In this document: positions 41,445 to 50,495 of the stretch, piece by piece
Position numbering within the stretch: position 1 is the stretch's first letter
Layout of the letters: every line of letters begins with the position of its first letter
Assembly (NCBI GenBank): GCA_958448555.1
Contig: CAUDEL010000011.1
Span: forward strand, 1 to 58,701
Length of the DNA: 58,701 bases
Origin: Limiplasma sp958448555
GTDB lineage: Bacteria; Bacillota; Clostridia; Christensenellales; Aristaeellaceae
Reading direction: 5' to 3'
Made by a program: the position numbers and the translations under genes
Notes under the pieces: model-generated
The model's database searches: none
What the model saw: the letters and a program-made list of their open reading frames with translations, nothing else
Told to the model about the DNA's origin: nothing

Positions 41445-42638
41445 ATGCGAATCAACGCCAACAAGAAGATCCATAAGATGAAGCGCGATCCCTACAAGAC
41501 GCTCCTCAGAGCCGCCGGCATCCTGGCGGCGGTGGTGGCGGTGGGCGTCGGCGCGTTCTATCTGTGCTCGCTGGCGGTTACCGGCGATTATGTCGCCACG
41601 CGCGACCGCATCGAGAACGAAAACGCCGAGGCCGAGCTGGAGTTCAACGCCATGATGAACGAGCTTCGCGCCGAGCAAAACGCCGCGCTCAAGCCCGATA
41701 CGGGCGTGGTCTCGTCGGCGGACCTGCCATCATGGGAAGCGACGCTGGCCGATACCCTCTGGCGCATCGAGGACGAGAGCAACGCCGGACTGGAGAACAC
41801 CAGCACCATCACCCTTGACCGCGCCTCCCTCATCAACGGCGGGCTGCTGCTGGTCAATCAGTGGCACTCCCTCCCCGCGGATTTTTCCAGCGAGGGCCTG
41901 GTGAGCGTGGGCACGGCCAGCAACTTCGAGATCCAGGTGCAGGATAACAGCGTCCAGCTCTTCCAGCCCGCCTATGACGCGCTGAGAGAGGCGCTCACCG
42001 CGGCCAAGGACGAGGCAGGGCTGGAGTACTACATCGTCATGGAGGGCTACCGCTCGGTGGAGCGGCAGGAGGAGCTGTTCAACGAGGAGATGGAAAAGCT
42101 CTCCTCCCGCTACTCCGGCAACACCCTCATTGAGGAAACCAAAAAGAACGTCAACTATCCCGGCAACAGCGACTACAATACCGGCATGTCCTTCCGCATG
42201 GACGTCTACCAGCGCGACAACGCCGAGCTCAACAACCAGAAGTTCCAGGCGGATTCGGCGCAGGGCGCGTGGCTGACGGAGAACTGCTGGCGCTTTGGCA
42301 TCATCTTCCGCTTCCCGGCGGCCGACTTCCCCAAGGGCTGGCAGGACAAGAGCTACAAAACCGGCGTTTCCTCGACCCTCAACCTCTACCGCTACGTCGG
42401 CAAGGCGCACTCCGCCGCCATGCGCGTGATGGACCTGTGCCTGGAGGAATACATCGAGTTTCTGATCGCCCATCCGCATATCTGCATCTATGAGGACGGC
42501 GCGCTCAAGTATGAGGTCGTGCGCATCAAGATTTCCGACGATGCCCAGAGCGTCCAGCTCCCCGTTCCCAACCCCGCCAGCAGCTACCAGGCCAGCCTGG
42601 ACAACATGGGCGGCGTGGTGATGGCCTACACCTATTGA
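41445..42638 (+). CDS. Membrane-anchored M15-like protein lacking zinc ligands
   Basis: The 397-residue protein has a basic N-terminus and one membrane helix (AAGILAAVVAVGVGAFYLCS, about 24-43), so its bulk is extracellular. The C-terminal half follows the M15/VanY layout: VMEGYRSVERQEELFNEEM in place of the SGYRSY region, then SDYNTGMSFRMD (from Ser242) where SxHxxGxAxD should be, then LNLYRYVGKAH where EPWHxRYVG should be. The zinc His is Tyr244 and the WH pair is NL, so zinc binding and catalysis are probably lost. It follows parB by 22 bases and may be co-transcribed with it. It is best viewed as a pseudo-peptidase binding cell wall stems. Confidence 0.8.
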   Translation: MRINANKKIHKMKRDPYKTLLRAAGILAAVVAVGVGAFYLCSLAVTGDYVATRDRIENENAEAELEFNAMMNELRAEQNAALKPDTGVVSSADLPSWEATLADTLWRIEDESNAGLENTSTITLDRASLINGGLLLVNQWHSLPADFSSEGLVSVGTASNFEIQVQDNSVQLFQPAYDALREALTAAKDEAGLEYYIVMEGYRSVERQEELFNEEMEKLSSRYSGNTLIEETKKNVNYPGNSDYNTGMSFRMDVYQRDNAELNNQKFQADSAQGAWLTENCWRFGIIFRFPAADFPKGWQDKSYKTGVSSTLNLYRYVGKAHSAAMRVMDLCLEEYIEFLIAHPHICIYEDGALKYEVVRIKISDDAQSVQLPVPNPASSYQASLDNMGGVVMAYTY

Positions 42639-42710
42639 CCCAGAACAAGACGGGGGAGGCGGCGTGCGCCGGCCTCCCCTGTTTGCGATTCGCGTTAGGG
42701 AGGAAATGCC

Positions 42711-43250
42711 ATGCAGCCCCGTCCACTTTTGCTGAAAAACGGCTCGCACGCCGTGCTCAGGCCGGCTGCGCCCGAAGATGCGGCCCGGATGCTGGATTAC
42801 CTGCGCACCTGCGCGGCGGAAACGGATTTCCTGCTTCGCTACCCGGAGGAGTGGGAGATCCCCGTCGAAAAGGAAACCGCGCTTCTCAGGGAAATGGCCC
42901 ACAACAGGGATACCATGATGCTGGTATGCGAGGCGGACGGCATCGTCGCCGGAACGTGCCAGGTCATGGTGATGGGCAGGGTCAAGACGAGACACCGTGC
43001 CACCGTCTCCATCGCGCTGCGCAGGGCATATTGGGGCCTTGGCATCACGGGCCCCATGTTTGAGGAGATGGAGGCCTTTGCGCGCTCGGCGGGCGTGATT
43101 CAGCTGGAATTGGCCTACGCTCAGGGAAACGAACGGGCGCGCCGCCTGTACGACCGCATGGGATTTGCAGAGACGGGCCGGGGGCCCGACGCCATTCGCC
43201 TAAAGGACGGGACGCTGGTGGATGAAATTTTCATGATGAAAAAGCTCTAA
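42711..43250 (+). CDS. GNAT-family N-acetyltransferase (RimL-like)
   Basis: The 179-residue enzyme has the GNAT fold order: N-terminal AVLRPAAPEDAARMLDYL, the core strand RATVSIALRRAYWGLGITGPMFEEM with a modified acetyl-CoA loop, and YAQGNERARRLYDRMGF. It resembles the group acting on ribosomal proteins or small amines; the substrate is not readable. GAGGAAATGCC lies before the start, and a terminator follows. Confidence 0.87.
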   Translation: MQPRPLLLKNGSHAVLRPAAPEDAARMLDYLRTCAAETDFLLRYPEEWEIPVEKETALLREMAHNRDTMMLVCEADGIVAGTCQVMVMGRVKTRHRATVSIALRRAYWGLGITGPMFEEMEAFARSAGVIQLELAYAQGNERARRLYDRMGFAETGRGPDAIRLKDGTLVDEIFMMKKL

Positions 43251-43258
43251 ATCTAAAG

Positions 43259-43290
43259 ACGCGCGCCCCTATCGGGGCGCGCGCCGCCGT
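43259..43290 (+). terminator. Terminator of the GNAT gene
   Basis: A perfect nine-base-pair stem (GCGCGCCCC with GGGGCGCGC, loop TATC) is followed after a few bases by TTTT. It lies between convergent genes. Confidence 0.8.
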
Positions 43291-43292
43291 TT

Positions 43293-43763
43293 TCAGACCG
43301 TCAGATCCGCGACGGTGCAGTTCACCGCTCGAAACAGGTCCTCCGGCCTCATCTCCACCTGATAGCCGATCTTGCCGGCGCTGAAAATGAGGGTATCGCA
43401 GAGCTCAACCGTTTCGTCCACCATCGTGGGAAACGGTTTTTTCATGCCGATGGGAGAACAGCCGCCGTGCACATAGCCCGTCAGGGGCAGAAGGTCGCGG
43501 CTTTTGAGCATGGCGATGCTCTTTTCGCCCGCCGCCGAAGCGGCCTTTTTAAGCGAGAGTTCCTCACCCACGGGGATGACGAACACATAGTAACGCCCGC
43601 TGGCGCCCTGCGTCACCAGGGTTTTAAAGACGTGCTCCGGGTCTTCTCCCATCAGGCGCGCAGCCTCAACCCCGCCGGGAACGCTGTCGCCCACCGGGTA
43701 GGAACGGGGCACATAGGGGATGCCCATGCCGTCCAAGAGGCGCATGACATTGGTTTTATCCAA
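43293..43763 (-). CDS. ybaK: YbaK-family aminoacyl-tRNA deacylase
   Basis: It hydrolyses mischarged Cys-tRNA-Pro in trans. The 156-residue length is typical. Motifs include KTLVTQGASGRYYVFVIPV, the catalytic-lysine region KKAASAAGEKSIAML and GYVHGGCSPIGMKKPFPT. The start is the TTG at 43763 (MDKTNVMRLLDG), eight bases after AGAAGGTG. A longer reading to 43793 also begins with TTG but has no ribosome site. Confidence 0.92.
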   Translation of the reverse strand: MDKTNVMRLLDGMGIPYVPRSYPVGDSVPGGVEAARLMGEDPEHVFKTLVTQGASGRYYVFVIPVGEELSLKKAASAAGEKSIAMLKSRDLLPLTGYVHGGCSPIGMKKPFPTMVDETVELCDTLIFSAGKIGYQVEMRPEDLFRAVNCTVADLTV

Positions 43764-43796
43764 GGGGAAACACCTTCTTTGGTAGGGCTGCAACCA

Positions 43797-45464
43797 TCAC
43801 TCCAGCGTGCTTGTGGGCGCGCCGCAGACCAGGCACGGGCTGTATTGATTGATGTAGGAGCCCAGCTCGCTGTAGGGGAAGCTACCCGTCAGCGGCTGGT
43901 ATTCCTCGGCCACGCTGGAGCAGTAGGGATCGAGGTGATAGAAGCTTCCGTTGTTGACGTTATAGTACAGAAGCGTGCTGCCGGCCGGCGCGGGGGTGAC
44001 GGTGTTGCGCGGCGTCGAGGTAGGGTCGGCCACGGTCAGGTCGTTGACCACGTTTTCATCAGAGCTTTGTACCTCGTCGTTGGTGGCCAGCGAATTGGGA
44101 TCGACATACCACTCATTTCCCTCCTTGGTCATGATGACCATGAAGCGGTAGATGGAGGGGTCCTTGCCGTTGTTTTTGTTGATGGTGGCGGTCATGGTCA
44201 CGGTGCGGCTGTTGTCCTGATCCGTCCCGGAGATCTCTTCAATATGGTATTCCTCCGGCGTGCGGTTGGCCAAAAGCACAAACAGCGCCGTGGAGGGGTT
44301 CTCCTGCGCGCTGGCCCAGCTGGGCTGCACCAGGCTGACCATTTTCTCAGGGTTGTTGTTTTGCCACAGCGCCATGAAGGTTTCCAGCCGCTGCTCGGCC
44401 TCCGACGGGCCGGAGGGCGTGGGCGAAGGCGTGGGCGAAGGCGTTTCGGTGGCGGCAGCCGCGGCGGCGTTGGCGTCCGGCGAGACGGTGGCCTGCACGG
44501 AGGCCGGCTGGCTGCCCGGCGCTCCCGTACGCAGTACGTCCCGCCCGCCCTGCATCATCATGGCGATGGTGACGATGCAAAGCGCCACATAGACCATGCT
44601 TACGATCAGGCGGGTGACGGAGGAGAACATCTGCCGGTACCACATTCCGCCCAGGCCCAGCACGCAGAGGCCGAGAAAGACATAGCGGATCACATCCAGG
44701 GACGCGGGCACAAACAGACAGGGGATAAAAGCCAGGGGCAGAAGCCCGAAAAGAAAGACGGACCAGAGCCTGTCGGCGTTCATGGGCGTGCGCTCCCGCG
44801 CGGGCTGGCGCGGCGGCGTGCGCAGGTTGTACATGGGAGGCTGCTGGGCTTCGGGCGCCGCCTGCGGCTGCTGCATCGGCGGATAGACGGGCGCGGGCTG
44901 GGCAAAGGCGGCCGGGTTGTGCGGCATGACGGGCTGGTTCCCGTAACCGGACATCGTCGGACGCTGAGGCGGCATGGGGCCGGAATAACCCGGATACATC
45001 GCGGGCTGGACCGCGGGACGGCCTCCCTGCTGGGCGGAAGGCTGCGCTGCGGGAGGGACGAAGCCCTGCGTGCGCGGCGAGAAACCCGCGGCGGGAGGCA
45101 TATAGGCGCTGTTGCCCAGCGGCGGCGCGGCATGGCTCCCACTGGCGGCAAAGCCCGGATAGGGGGGCTGCATGGCCGCCGTGGGCTGAATAAAGCTGGG
45201 GGCGGCAAAAGGAACCTGCGCCGTGGCCTGCGTCTGAGGCATGTAATAGGGCGGAGGAGGCGTGAAGCCGCTCTGCGGCGCGCTCTGGCCGAACGGCTGG
45301 GCCGCCTGGGAAAAGGCGGCGGGCGGGACTGCGGAGGCAGGATCGGGCACCCTGGCGAAATCAGGGGTTTCCGGGGCCTGCCGCACAGGGTTTTTTTTCA
45401 TAAAACCGCGCTTCTGCATCCCGTAGGTGGGCGTGGAAGCGTACTTCATGCGGTTTGCGTTCAT
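43797..45464 (-). CDS. Proline-rich membrane protein with extracellular Cys-containing domain
   Basis: I recognise no named family. The 555-residue protein has a cytoplasmic N-terminal part of about 230 residues that is rich in Pro, Gln, Ala and Tyr and looks disordered. Three membrane helices follow at about 236-330 (FLFGLLPLAFIPCLFV, YVFLGLCVLGLGGMWY, MVYVALCIVTIAMMM), then a Thr/Pro/Ser linker (ETPSPTPSPTPSGP) and an extracellular region with an NTF2-like segment. It ends in a small domain, YYNVNNGSFYHLDPYCSSV with LTGSF and SPCLVCGAP, whose three cysteines may bind metal. The ATG at 45464 has AAGGAG seven bases upstream. The linker resembles those of the sortase and of the peptidoglycan-binding protein at 57419. 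Confidence 0.85.
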   Translation of the reverse strand: MNANRMKYASTPTYGMQKRGFMKKNPVRQAPETPDFARVPDPASAVPPAAFSQAAQPFGQSAPQSGFTPPPPYYMPQTQATAQVPFAAPSFIQPTAAMQPPYPGFAASGSHAAPPLGNSAYMPPAAGFSPRTQGFVPPAAQPSAQQGGRPAVQPAMYPGYSGPMPPQRPTMSGYGNQPVMPHNPAAFAQPAPVYPPMQQPQAAPEAQQPPMYNLRTPPRQPARERTPMNADRLWSVFLFGLLPLAFIPCLFVPASLDVIRYVFLGLCVLGLGGMWYRQMFSSVTRLIVSMVYVALCIVTIAMMMQGGRDVLRTGAPGSQPASVQATVSPDANAAAAAATETPSPTPSPTPSGPSEAEQRLETFMALWQNNNPEKMVSLVQPSWASAQENPSTALFVLLANRTPEEYHIEEISGTDQDNSRTVTMTATINKNNGKDPSIYRFMVIMTKEGNEWYVDPNSLATNDEVQSSDENVVNDLTVADPTSTPRNTVTPAPAGSTLLYYNVNNGSFYHLDPYCSSVAEEYQPLTGSFPYSELGSYINQYSPCLVCGAPTSTLE

Positions 45465-45534
45465 GCTACATCTCCTTGCATGGCCGTGGGTGCGAATCCG
45501 AAAACAGAGCGTGCGCCGGCATAGACTCCATCCT

Positions 45535-45562
45535 ATTATATCACATATTGCGGCATTGTAAA
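45535..45562 (-). promoter_or_regulatory. Promoter of the proline-rich membrane protein gene
   Basis: TTTACA (45557-45562) and a perfect TATAAT (45535-45540) are 16 bases apart on the minus strand, with TGA before the -10. The 45563-45726 stretch between this and the next promoter shows no gene. Confidence 0.8.
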
Positions 45563-45726
45563 CACGGCGCGTCGTTTTTGAAAAGAAAAGTAACACATTT
45601 TGGAAGAACGGTGTCGGGAGAACGCCGGAGCAAAGCAGGCAGGCCAAAATCCGCATCGGCGGACACGGGAAGGAAAGTATTAAATATGTAACAATTTCGG
45701 CTCGCCAAAACCTTTTGGGGAATCAG

Positions 45727-45755
45727 TTGCGAAAAGGCCGACAATCATGTATAAT
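45727..45755 (+). promoter_or_regulatory. Promoter of the Asp23/Gls24-yloV-recG operon
   Basis: TTGCGA (45727-45732) and a perfect TATAAT (45750-45755) are 17 bases apart. It is divergent from the previous promoter. Confidence 0.75.
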
Positions 45756-45834
45756 TATCCTGATCTGTTGCGCATTTGCGAATGGGTCAGCATTGTGGGC
45801 GGCTTGCCGCCGCGCAAGGAGGCGCAGGACAAAC

Positions 45835-46185
45835 ATGGAGTGCAAGATCAAAAATGACATAGGCACGATCTACATTACGGAGGACGTGATGCTCAAGGTC
45901 GTCGGCTACGCCGCCCTGGAGTGCTACGGCATCGTGGCCATGTCCAGCAAACGGGCCAAGGACGGCCTGGTGGAATGGCTGGGCCGCGAGAATCTCTCCA
46001 AGGGCGTACAGCTCAAGCTGGTGGACGACATGCTGGATGTAGATCTGTTCATCATCGTGGAATACGGCATTTCCATCGCCGAAGTGTGCAAGACCATCGT
46101 GGAGACGGTGCGCTACAAGCTGGAAAGCATGACGGGCGTGAAGGTGCGCCGCGTCAACATCTCCGTCGAGGGCGTTCGCGTCTGA
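45835..46185 (+). CDS. Asp23/Gls24 family envelope stress protein (YloU-like)
   Basis: The 116-residue protein matches the Asp23/Gls24 fold: GTIYITEDVMLKVVGYAALE, then GIVAMSSKR, a hydrophobic VDLFIIVEYGISIAEVC and the end VKVRRVNISVEGVRV. In Firmicutes this gene (yloU) stands directly before the DAK2 gene yloV, as here. The ATG at 45835 follows AAGGAGG at a slightly long distance. Upstream in-frame codons overlap the promoter and were not used. Confidence 0.92.
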   Translation: MECKIKNDIGTIYITEDVMLKVVGYAALECYGIVAMSSKRAKDGLVEWLGRENLSKGVQLKLVDDMLDVDLFIIVEYGISIAEVCKTIVETVRYKLESMTGVKVRRVNISVEGVRV

Positions 46186-46212
46186 TTACTAGCGTGTCAG
46201 GAGGAAGAACCT

Positions 46213-47862
46213 TTGATACAGACCAAGACGATCGATGGCATACTGCTGCGCGACATGGTCGTGACCGGCGCGGCCCTGCTGGAAAAGAACCGTGAAGCGG
46301 TTGATGCCTTGAATGTTTTCCCCGTGCCGGACGGCGACACGGGCACCAACATGAGCCTGACCATGGCCTCCGCGACCAAGGAGGTCAACCAGAAGGAATA
46401 CCTCAGCGCGGGCGACGCGGCCGCGGCGCTGGCCAAGGGCGCGCTTCGCGGCGCGCGCGGCAACAGCGGCGTGATTACCTCCCAGCTCTATCGCGGCTTT
46501 GCGCGCGCGCTGGAGGGGATTGAGCGCGTGACCCCGCCGCAGTTTGCCCAGGCGCTCAGGCGCGGCGCGGAGACGGCCTACAAGGCGGTCATGAAGCCCA
46601 AGGAGGGCACCATCCTGACCGTGGCGCGCGTCATCGCCGAGGAAGCGGTCAAGCAGGCCGAGCGCGCCCCGGAGGACTACGACGCCCTGTTTGCCACGAT
46701 CCTGACGACGGGAAACGCCATCCTCAAAAAGACCCAGCAGATGCTCCCGGCGCTGACCCAGGCCGGCGTGGTGGACGCGGGCGGACGCGGCCTGCTGCTG
46801 ATCTACATGGGCTACGCCGCCTGCCTGCGCGGCGAGGAGGTGCCCACGGAGAAGCTGGAGCTCTCCGGCGACGGCGCGGCCTCCTTCGAGGACGATCATG
46901 ACGCCATCGGCGAGATCAAGTTCGCCTACTGCACCGAGTTCCTCATCCAGAATCTCTACCCCGACATTCTCGAGGAGGACATTGATTCCTTCCGCCGCCG
47001 CCTCAACCGCATCGGCGACTGCGTGCTGGTGGTGGGAGACTTGAGCCTGGTCAAGGTGCACGTGCATACCAACGAGCCGGGCAAGGCGCTCGAATATGGC
47101 CTGAGCCTGGGCGAATTGGTCAACCTCAAGATCGAGAACATGGTCCAGCAGCGCCGCGACAACCAGGCCGCCGCGCAGAAGAAGGCCGAGGAGGCACCCC
47201 AGAAGGAATACGGCATGGTGGCCGTGTCTCTGGGCGAGGGTTTCAACCGCATCTTCTCGGATCTGCTGGTCGATCGCGTGGTCGAGGGCGGTCAGACCAT
47301 GAACCCCAGCATCGAGGATCTCTCCGAAGCCATTGAAAAGACGCACGCCAAGACGGTTTTCGTGCTGCCCAACAATGGAAACGTCATCCTGGCGGCCCAG
47401 CAGGCCGCCGAGCTGTGCGAGGATAAGCGGGTGCTGGTGGTGCCCACCAAGAACGTGGCCATGGGCATTGCGGCCGCGGTGGCCTTCCAGCCAGAGCAGA
47501 GCCCCGAGGACAACGCCGCGCACATGAACGAGGCGGCCCAGCGCGTGCGCACCGGCACGGTGACCTATGCCGTGCGCGACAGCGACCTGGACGACCTGCA
47601 TATCAAGGAGGGCGACATCATCGGCCTCTACAACGGCCAGATCCACACCGTGGGCAGCAACGTGCATGACGTGACCCGCGACCTCATGCGCGAGATCGTC
47701 ACCGACGACGACGAGCTCATCACCGTCTACTACGGCAAGGACACCGCCGAGGCCGACGCGCGGGTGCTGACCGACGAGCTGGCGGAGATGTACGGCGACT
47801 GCGACGTGGAGATGCAGCCGGGCGGACAGCCGCTGTACTACTATCTGGTGTCCGTGGAGTGA
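46213..47862 (+). CDS. DAK2-domain kinase YloV/FakA-like
   Basis: The 549-residue protein has an N-terminal DAK2/DhaL domain (VFPVPDGDTGTNMSLTM with the metal-binding Asp cluster, GARGNSGVITSQLYRGF and VDAGGRGLLLIY). A middle domain and a C-terminal DegV-associated part (NNGNVILAAQQAAEL) follow. FakA of this plan phosphorylates fatty acids bound to FakB (DegV) proteins for phospholipid synthesis, and that role is the likely one here. The start is TTG at 46213, eight bases after AGGAGG. It lies between yloU and recG, a common Firmicutes order. Confidence 0.9.
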   Translation: MIQTKTIDGILLRDMVVTGAALLEKNREAVDALNVFPVPDGDTGTNMSLTMASATKEVNQKEYLSAGDAAAALAKGALRGARGNSGVITSQLYRGFARALEGIERVTPPQFAQALRRGAETAYKAVMKPKEGTILTVARVIAEEAVKQAERAPEDYDALFATILTTGNAILKKTQQMLPALTQAGVVDAGGRGLLLIYMGYAACLRGEEVPTEKLELSGDGAASFEDDHDAIGEIKFAYCTEFLIQNLYPDILEEDIDSFRRRLNRIGDCVLVVGDLSLVKVHVHTNEPGKALEYGLSLGELVNLKIENMVQQRRDNQAAAQKKAEEAPQKEYGMVAVSLGEGFNRIFSDLLVDRVVEGGQTMNPSIEDLSEAIEKTHAKTVFVLPNNGNVILAAQQAAELCEDKRVLVVPTKNVAMGIAAAVAFQPEQSPEDNAAHMNEAAQRVRTGTVTYAVRDSDLDDLHIKEGDIIGLYNGQIHTVGSNVHDVTRDLMREIVTDDDELITVYYGKDTAEADARVLTDELAEMYGDCDVEMQPGGQPLYYYLVSVE

Positions 47863-47864
47863 GC

Positions 47865-49880
47865 ATGCAGCTAAGCGATCTCAGGGGCATCGGAAAAACC
47901 AGACTGGAAGCCTTACACGCAGCGGGCATCTGCTCGTTGCGTGATCTTTTATATGCCCCGCCCGTGCGTTACCGGGATCTGAGCAGCCCCGTCTCCGTTG
48001 CCCGGGCGCGGGCCGGCGAGGCCGCCTGCCTGCTGCTGAGCCGCCGCGGCGAGGCGAAGCTGTCGCGCCACGGAAAGCTCAGCCGCGTGACCTGCGTCTT
48101 TGCCGACGAGACGGGGGAGATCTCCGCCTGCTGGTTCAACCAGCCCTGGATGCGCGAGCAGATCAACGCGGGGACGCGCTTTACGCTCTTTGGCACGGTC
48201 GAGGCGGGCGGCGCGCGCAAACGGCTTTCAAACCCCTCGGTGGAAAAGGAACTGCGCATCGTGCCGGTCTACCGCGTCATCCCGGGGCTGCCTCAGCGGC
48301 TGCACGAGACGGCGGTGCGTCAGGCGCTTGAGGCCGTGGAGGAGATCTGCCCCGAGACGCTGCCCGGGAGCCTTCTGGAGCGCTACGGATTGTGGCCCTG
48401 CCCCCGCGCCATGCGTGCGCTGCACGCCCCCGCCTCCATGGAGGAGGCGGAGAAGGCGCGCAGGCGGTTCGCCTTTGAGGAGATGCTGCTCTACCAGGCG
48501 TCGGTGCGCCTCATGCGCGACGCCCGCGGCCCCGGCCCCCGGATGGAGGCGGACGGGAAGGCCGCGGAGGACTTCTGGAACGCCATGCCGTTTGCGCCCA
48601 CGGACGCGCAGCGGCGCACGCTTGTGGAGATCGCCCGCGATCTGGCCGGCCCGCGCGCCATGGCGCGCATGGTCCAGGGCGACGTGGGCAGCGGCAAGAC
48701 CGCCGTGGCCATGGGCGCGATGCTTCTGTGCGCCAGGGCGGGCTGGCAGGCGGCCCTCATGGCGCCCACGGAGCTGCTGGCCCGGCAGCATTATGAGGGG
48801 ATGCGCGCCTTTTTTGAGGCGCAGGGCTGCCCCTGCGGGCTGCTGGTGGGCGGCATGCCCGCCGTCAGGCGGCGGGAGGCGCTGGCGAACCTGGCCTCGG
48901 GCGCGTGGCGGGTGGTGGTGGGCACGCATGCGCTCATCAGCCGCGACGTGCGGTACCGCCGCCTGGGCCTGTGCGTGACCGACGAGCAGCACCGCTTCGG
49001 CGTGGCGCAGCGCACGGCGCTGATGGACAAGGGCGGGGACGAAACGCTCTCGCCGCACCTGCTGGTCATGAGCGCAACGCCCATCCCGCGCTCGCTGGCG
49101 CTGGTGCTCTTTGGCGATCTGGACCTGTCGGTCATCGACGAGCTGCCGCCCGGCCGCCTGCCGGTTGAGACGCGCATCGTGCCGGAGCGCAAGCGCGAAG
49201 CCATGTACGGCTTTTTGCGCGAGCGGCTGCGCGAGGGGCGGCAGGCCTACGTCGTCTGTCCGCTGGTGGAGGAAGGCGAGGAGGACGGCGGGCTCAAGGC
49301 CGTCAAGGCCCATGCCCGGGAGCTGGCCGGCGGGCCCCTGAAGGGCTTTCGCGTGGGAATCACCTACGGCGGCCAGCCCTCCCGGGAGAAGGCGGCCGCG
49401 CTGGCGGATTTCGCCGCCGGGCGCACGGACGTGCTGGTGGCCACAACGGTAATCGAGGTCGGGGTCAACGTCCCAAACGCGGCGCTCATGATCGTCGAGG
49501 ACGCGGACCGCTACGGCCTGGCCCAGCTTCACCAGCTCCGCGGGCGCGTGGGGCGCGGCGCGGCGCAGAGCTGGTGCTTTCTCATGGCCTCCCCCAACGA
49601 GCGCCTCCGCGCGCTCGCGGCGACCGGCGACGGCTTTGAGGTCGCCCGGGCGGACCTGGAGCAGCGCGGCCCGGGCGAGCTGCTGGGCACCCGTCAGCAC
49701 GGCGAGGCGTCGCTTCCGGGCGGCGCGGCGGCCTTCGGCGGGGTAAAGCTGCTCTACGAGGCGGCTCAGTGCGCCGAGGAGCTATGGGGTGCGCAGGGGC
49801 GAAAAGAGGAGCGCGACGCGGTGGCGCGTCAGGCCGGGCTGCTGCTGGAGCGGCTGGGGCGGCGCGTGTCGGTGAGCTGA
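47865..49880 (+). CDS. recG: ATP-dependent DNA helicase RecG
   Basis: It remodels stalled forks and branched recombination intermediates. The 671-residue protein has an N-terminal wedge/OB domain (VTCVFADETGEISACWFNQP), Walker A in VQGDVGSGKTAVAMGAML, motif II VTDEQHRFG (DEQH), MSATPIPRSLALVLFGDLD, and the C-terminal helicase motifs VATTVIEVGVNVPNA and QLRGRVGRG. The ATG at 47865 is five bases from GGAG; a GTG at 47859 overlaps the upstream stop. Confidence 0.97.
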   Translation: MQLSDLRGIGKTRLEALHAAGICSLRDLLYAPPVRYRDLSSPVSVARARAGEAACLLLSRRGEAKLSRHGKLSRVTCVFADETGEISACWFNQPWMREQINAGTRFTLFGTVEAGGARKRLSNPSVEKELRIVPVYRVIPGLPQRLHETAVRQALEAVEEICPETLPGSLLERYGLWPCPRAMRALHAPASMEEAEKARRRFAFEEMLLYQASVRLMRDARGPGPRMEADGKAAEDFWNAMPFAPTDAQRRTLVEIARDLAGPRAMARMVQGDVGSGKTAVAMGAMLLCARAGWQAALMAPTELLARQHYEGMRAFFEAQGCPCGLLVGGMPAVRRREALANLASGAWRVVVGTHALISRDVRYRRLGLCVTDEQHRFGVAQRTALMDKGGDETLSPHLLVMSATPIPRSLALVLFGDLDLSVIDELPPGRLPVETRIVPERKREAMYGFLRERLREGRQAYVVCPLVEEGEEDGGLKAVKAHARELAGGPLKGFRVGITYGGQPSREKAAALADFAAGRTDVLVATTVIEVGVNVPNAALMIVEDADRYGLAQLHQLRGRVGRGAAQSWCFLMASPNERLRALAATGDGFEVARADLEQRGPGELLGTRQHGEASLPGGAAAFGGVKLLYEAAQCAEELWGAQGRKEERDAVARQAGLLLERLGRRVSVS

Positions 49881-49886
49881 GCGAGG

Positions 49887-49915
49887 TTGAAAAAAACGGC
49901 GCGCGGCGTTACAAT
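49887..49915 (+). promoter_or_regulatory. Promoter of trmL
   Basis: TTGAAA (49887-49892) and TACAAT (49910-49915) are 17 bases apart, starting six bases after the recG stop. Confidence 0.7.
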
Positions 49916-49948
49916 GGACGGGGCGCGTCCCGGAGGGAGGAAACGGGC

Positions 49949-50464
49949 ATGCATATCGTGCTTTATGAGCCGGAGATCCCGCAGAACACGGGCAACATCG
50001 CGCGTACCTGCGCGGCCACGGGGAGCATGCTGCACCTGATCGAGCCGCTGGGCTTTGAATTGTCGGACCGCTACCTCAAGCGGGCCGGGCTGGACTACTG
50101 GCACATGATGCGCTACCGCGTCTATCCCGACTTCGGCCGCTTTCTGGAGGCGTGGCCGGGCGCGAGAATGGTGTTTCTCTCCACCAAGGCCCCGCGCGCC
50201 TATACGGAGGAGACCTACGGATCGGATGACTTCCTCGTCTTTGGCTGCGAGACGCGCGGCCTGCCGGAATCGCTGCTCTTACGCGTCTATGACCGCTGCG
50301 TGCGCATCCCCATGGCGCCCGGCGCGCGAAGCCTCAACCTGAGCAACTCCGTGGCCGTGGTGCTCTACGAGGCGCTCAGGCAGCAGGGCTTTTCGGGGCT
50401 GGTGGCGCAGGGCAGCCTCACCGGCCGCGAGGATGCCGGCGCGCCCTGGATGGATTATGTGTGA
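49949..50464 (+). CDS. trmL: tRNA (cytidine/uridine-34 2'-O) methyltransferase
   Basis: It methylates the ribose of the wobble base in tRNA-Leu isoacceptors. The 171-residue SPOUT protein has the N-terminal LYEPEIPQNTGNIARTCAAT and the knotted SAM site VFGCETRGLPESLL, IPMAPGARSLNLSNSVAV. The ATG at 49949 has a repeated GGAGG upstream; the longer reading lies in recG. Confidence 0.95.
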   Translation: MHIVLYEPEIPQNTGNIARTCAATGSMLHLIEPLGFELSDRYLKRAGLDYWHMMRYRVYPDFGRFLEAWPGARMVFLSTKAPRAYTEETYGSDDFLVFGCETRGLPESLLLRVYDRCVRIPMAPGARSLNLSNSVAVVLYEALRQQGFSGLVAQGSLTGREDAGAPWMDYV

Positions 50465-50495
50465 CGGTTCGTTAGGAGAGCAGGGAGGGATGCAT

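Noticed and set aside
39806..42638. parS site near parAB
   Set aside because: No TGTTTCACGTGAAACA-like 16-mer was seen in or around parA and parB, or elsewhere in the window.
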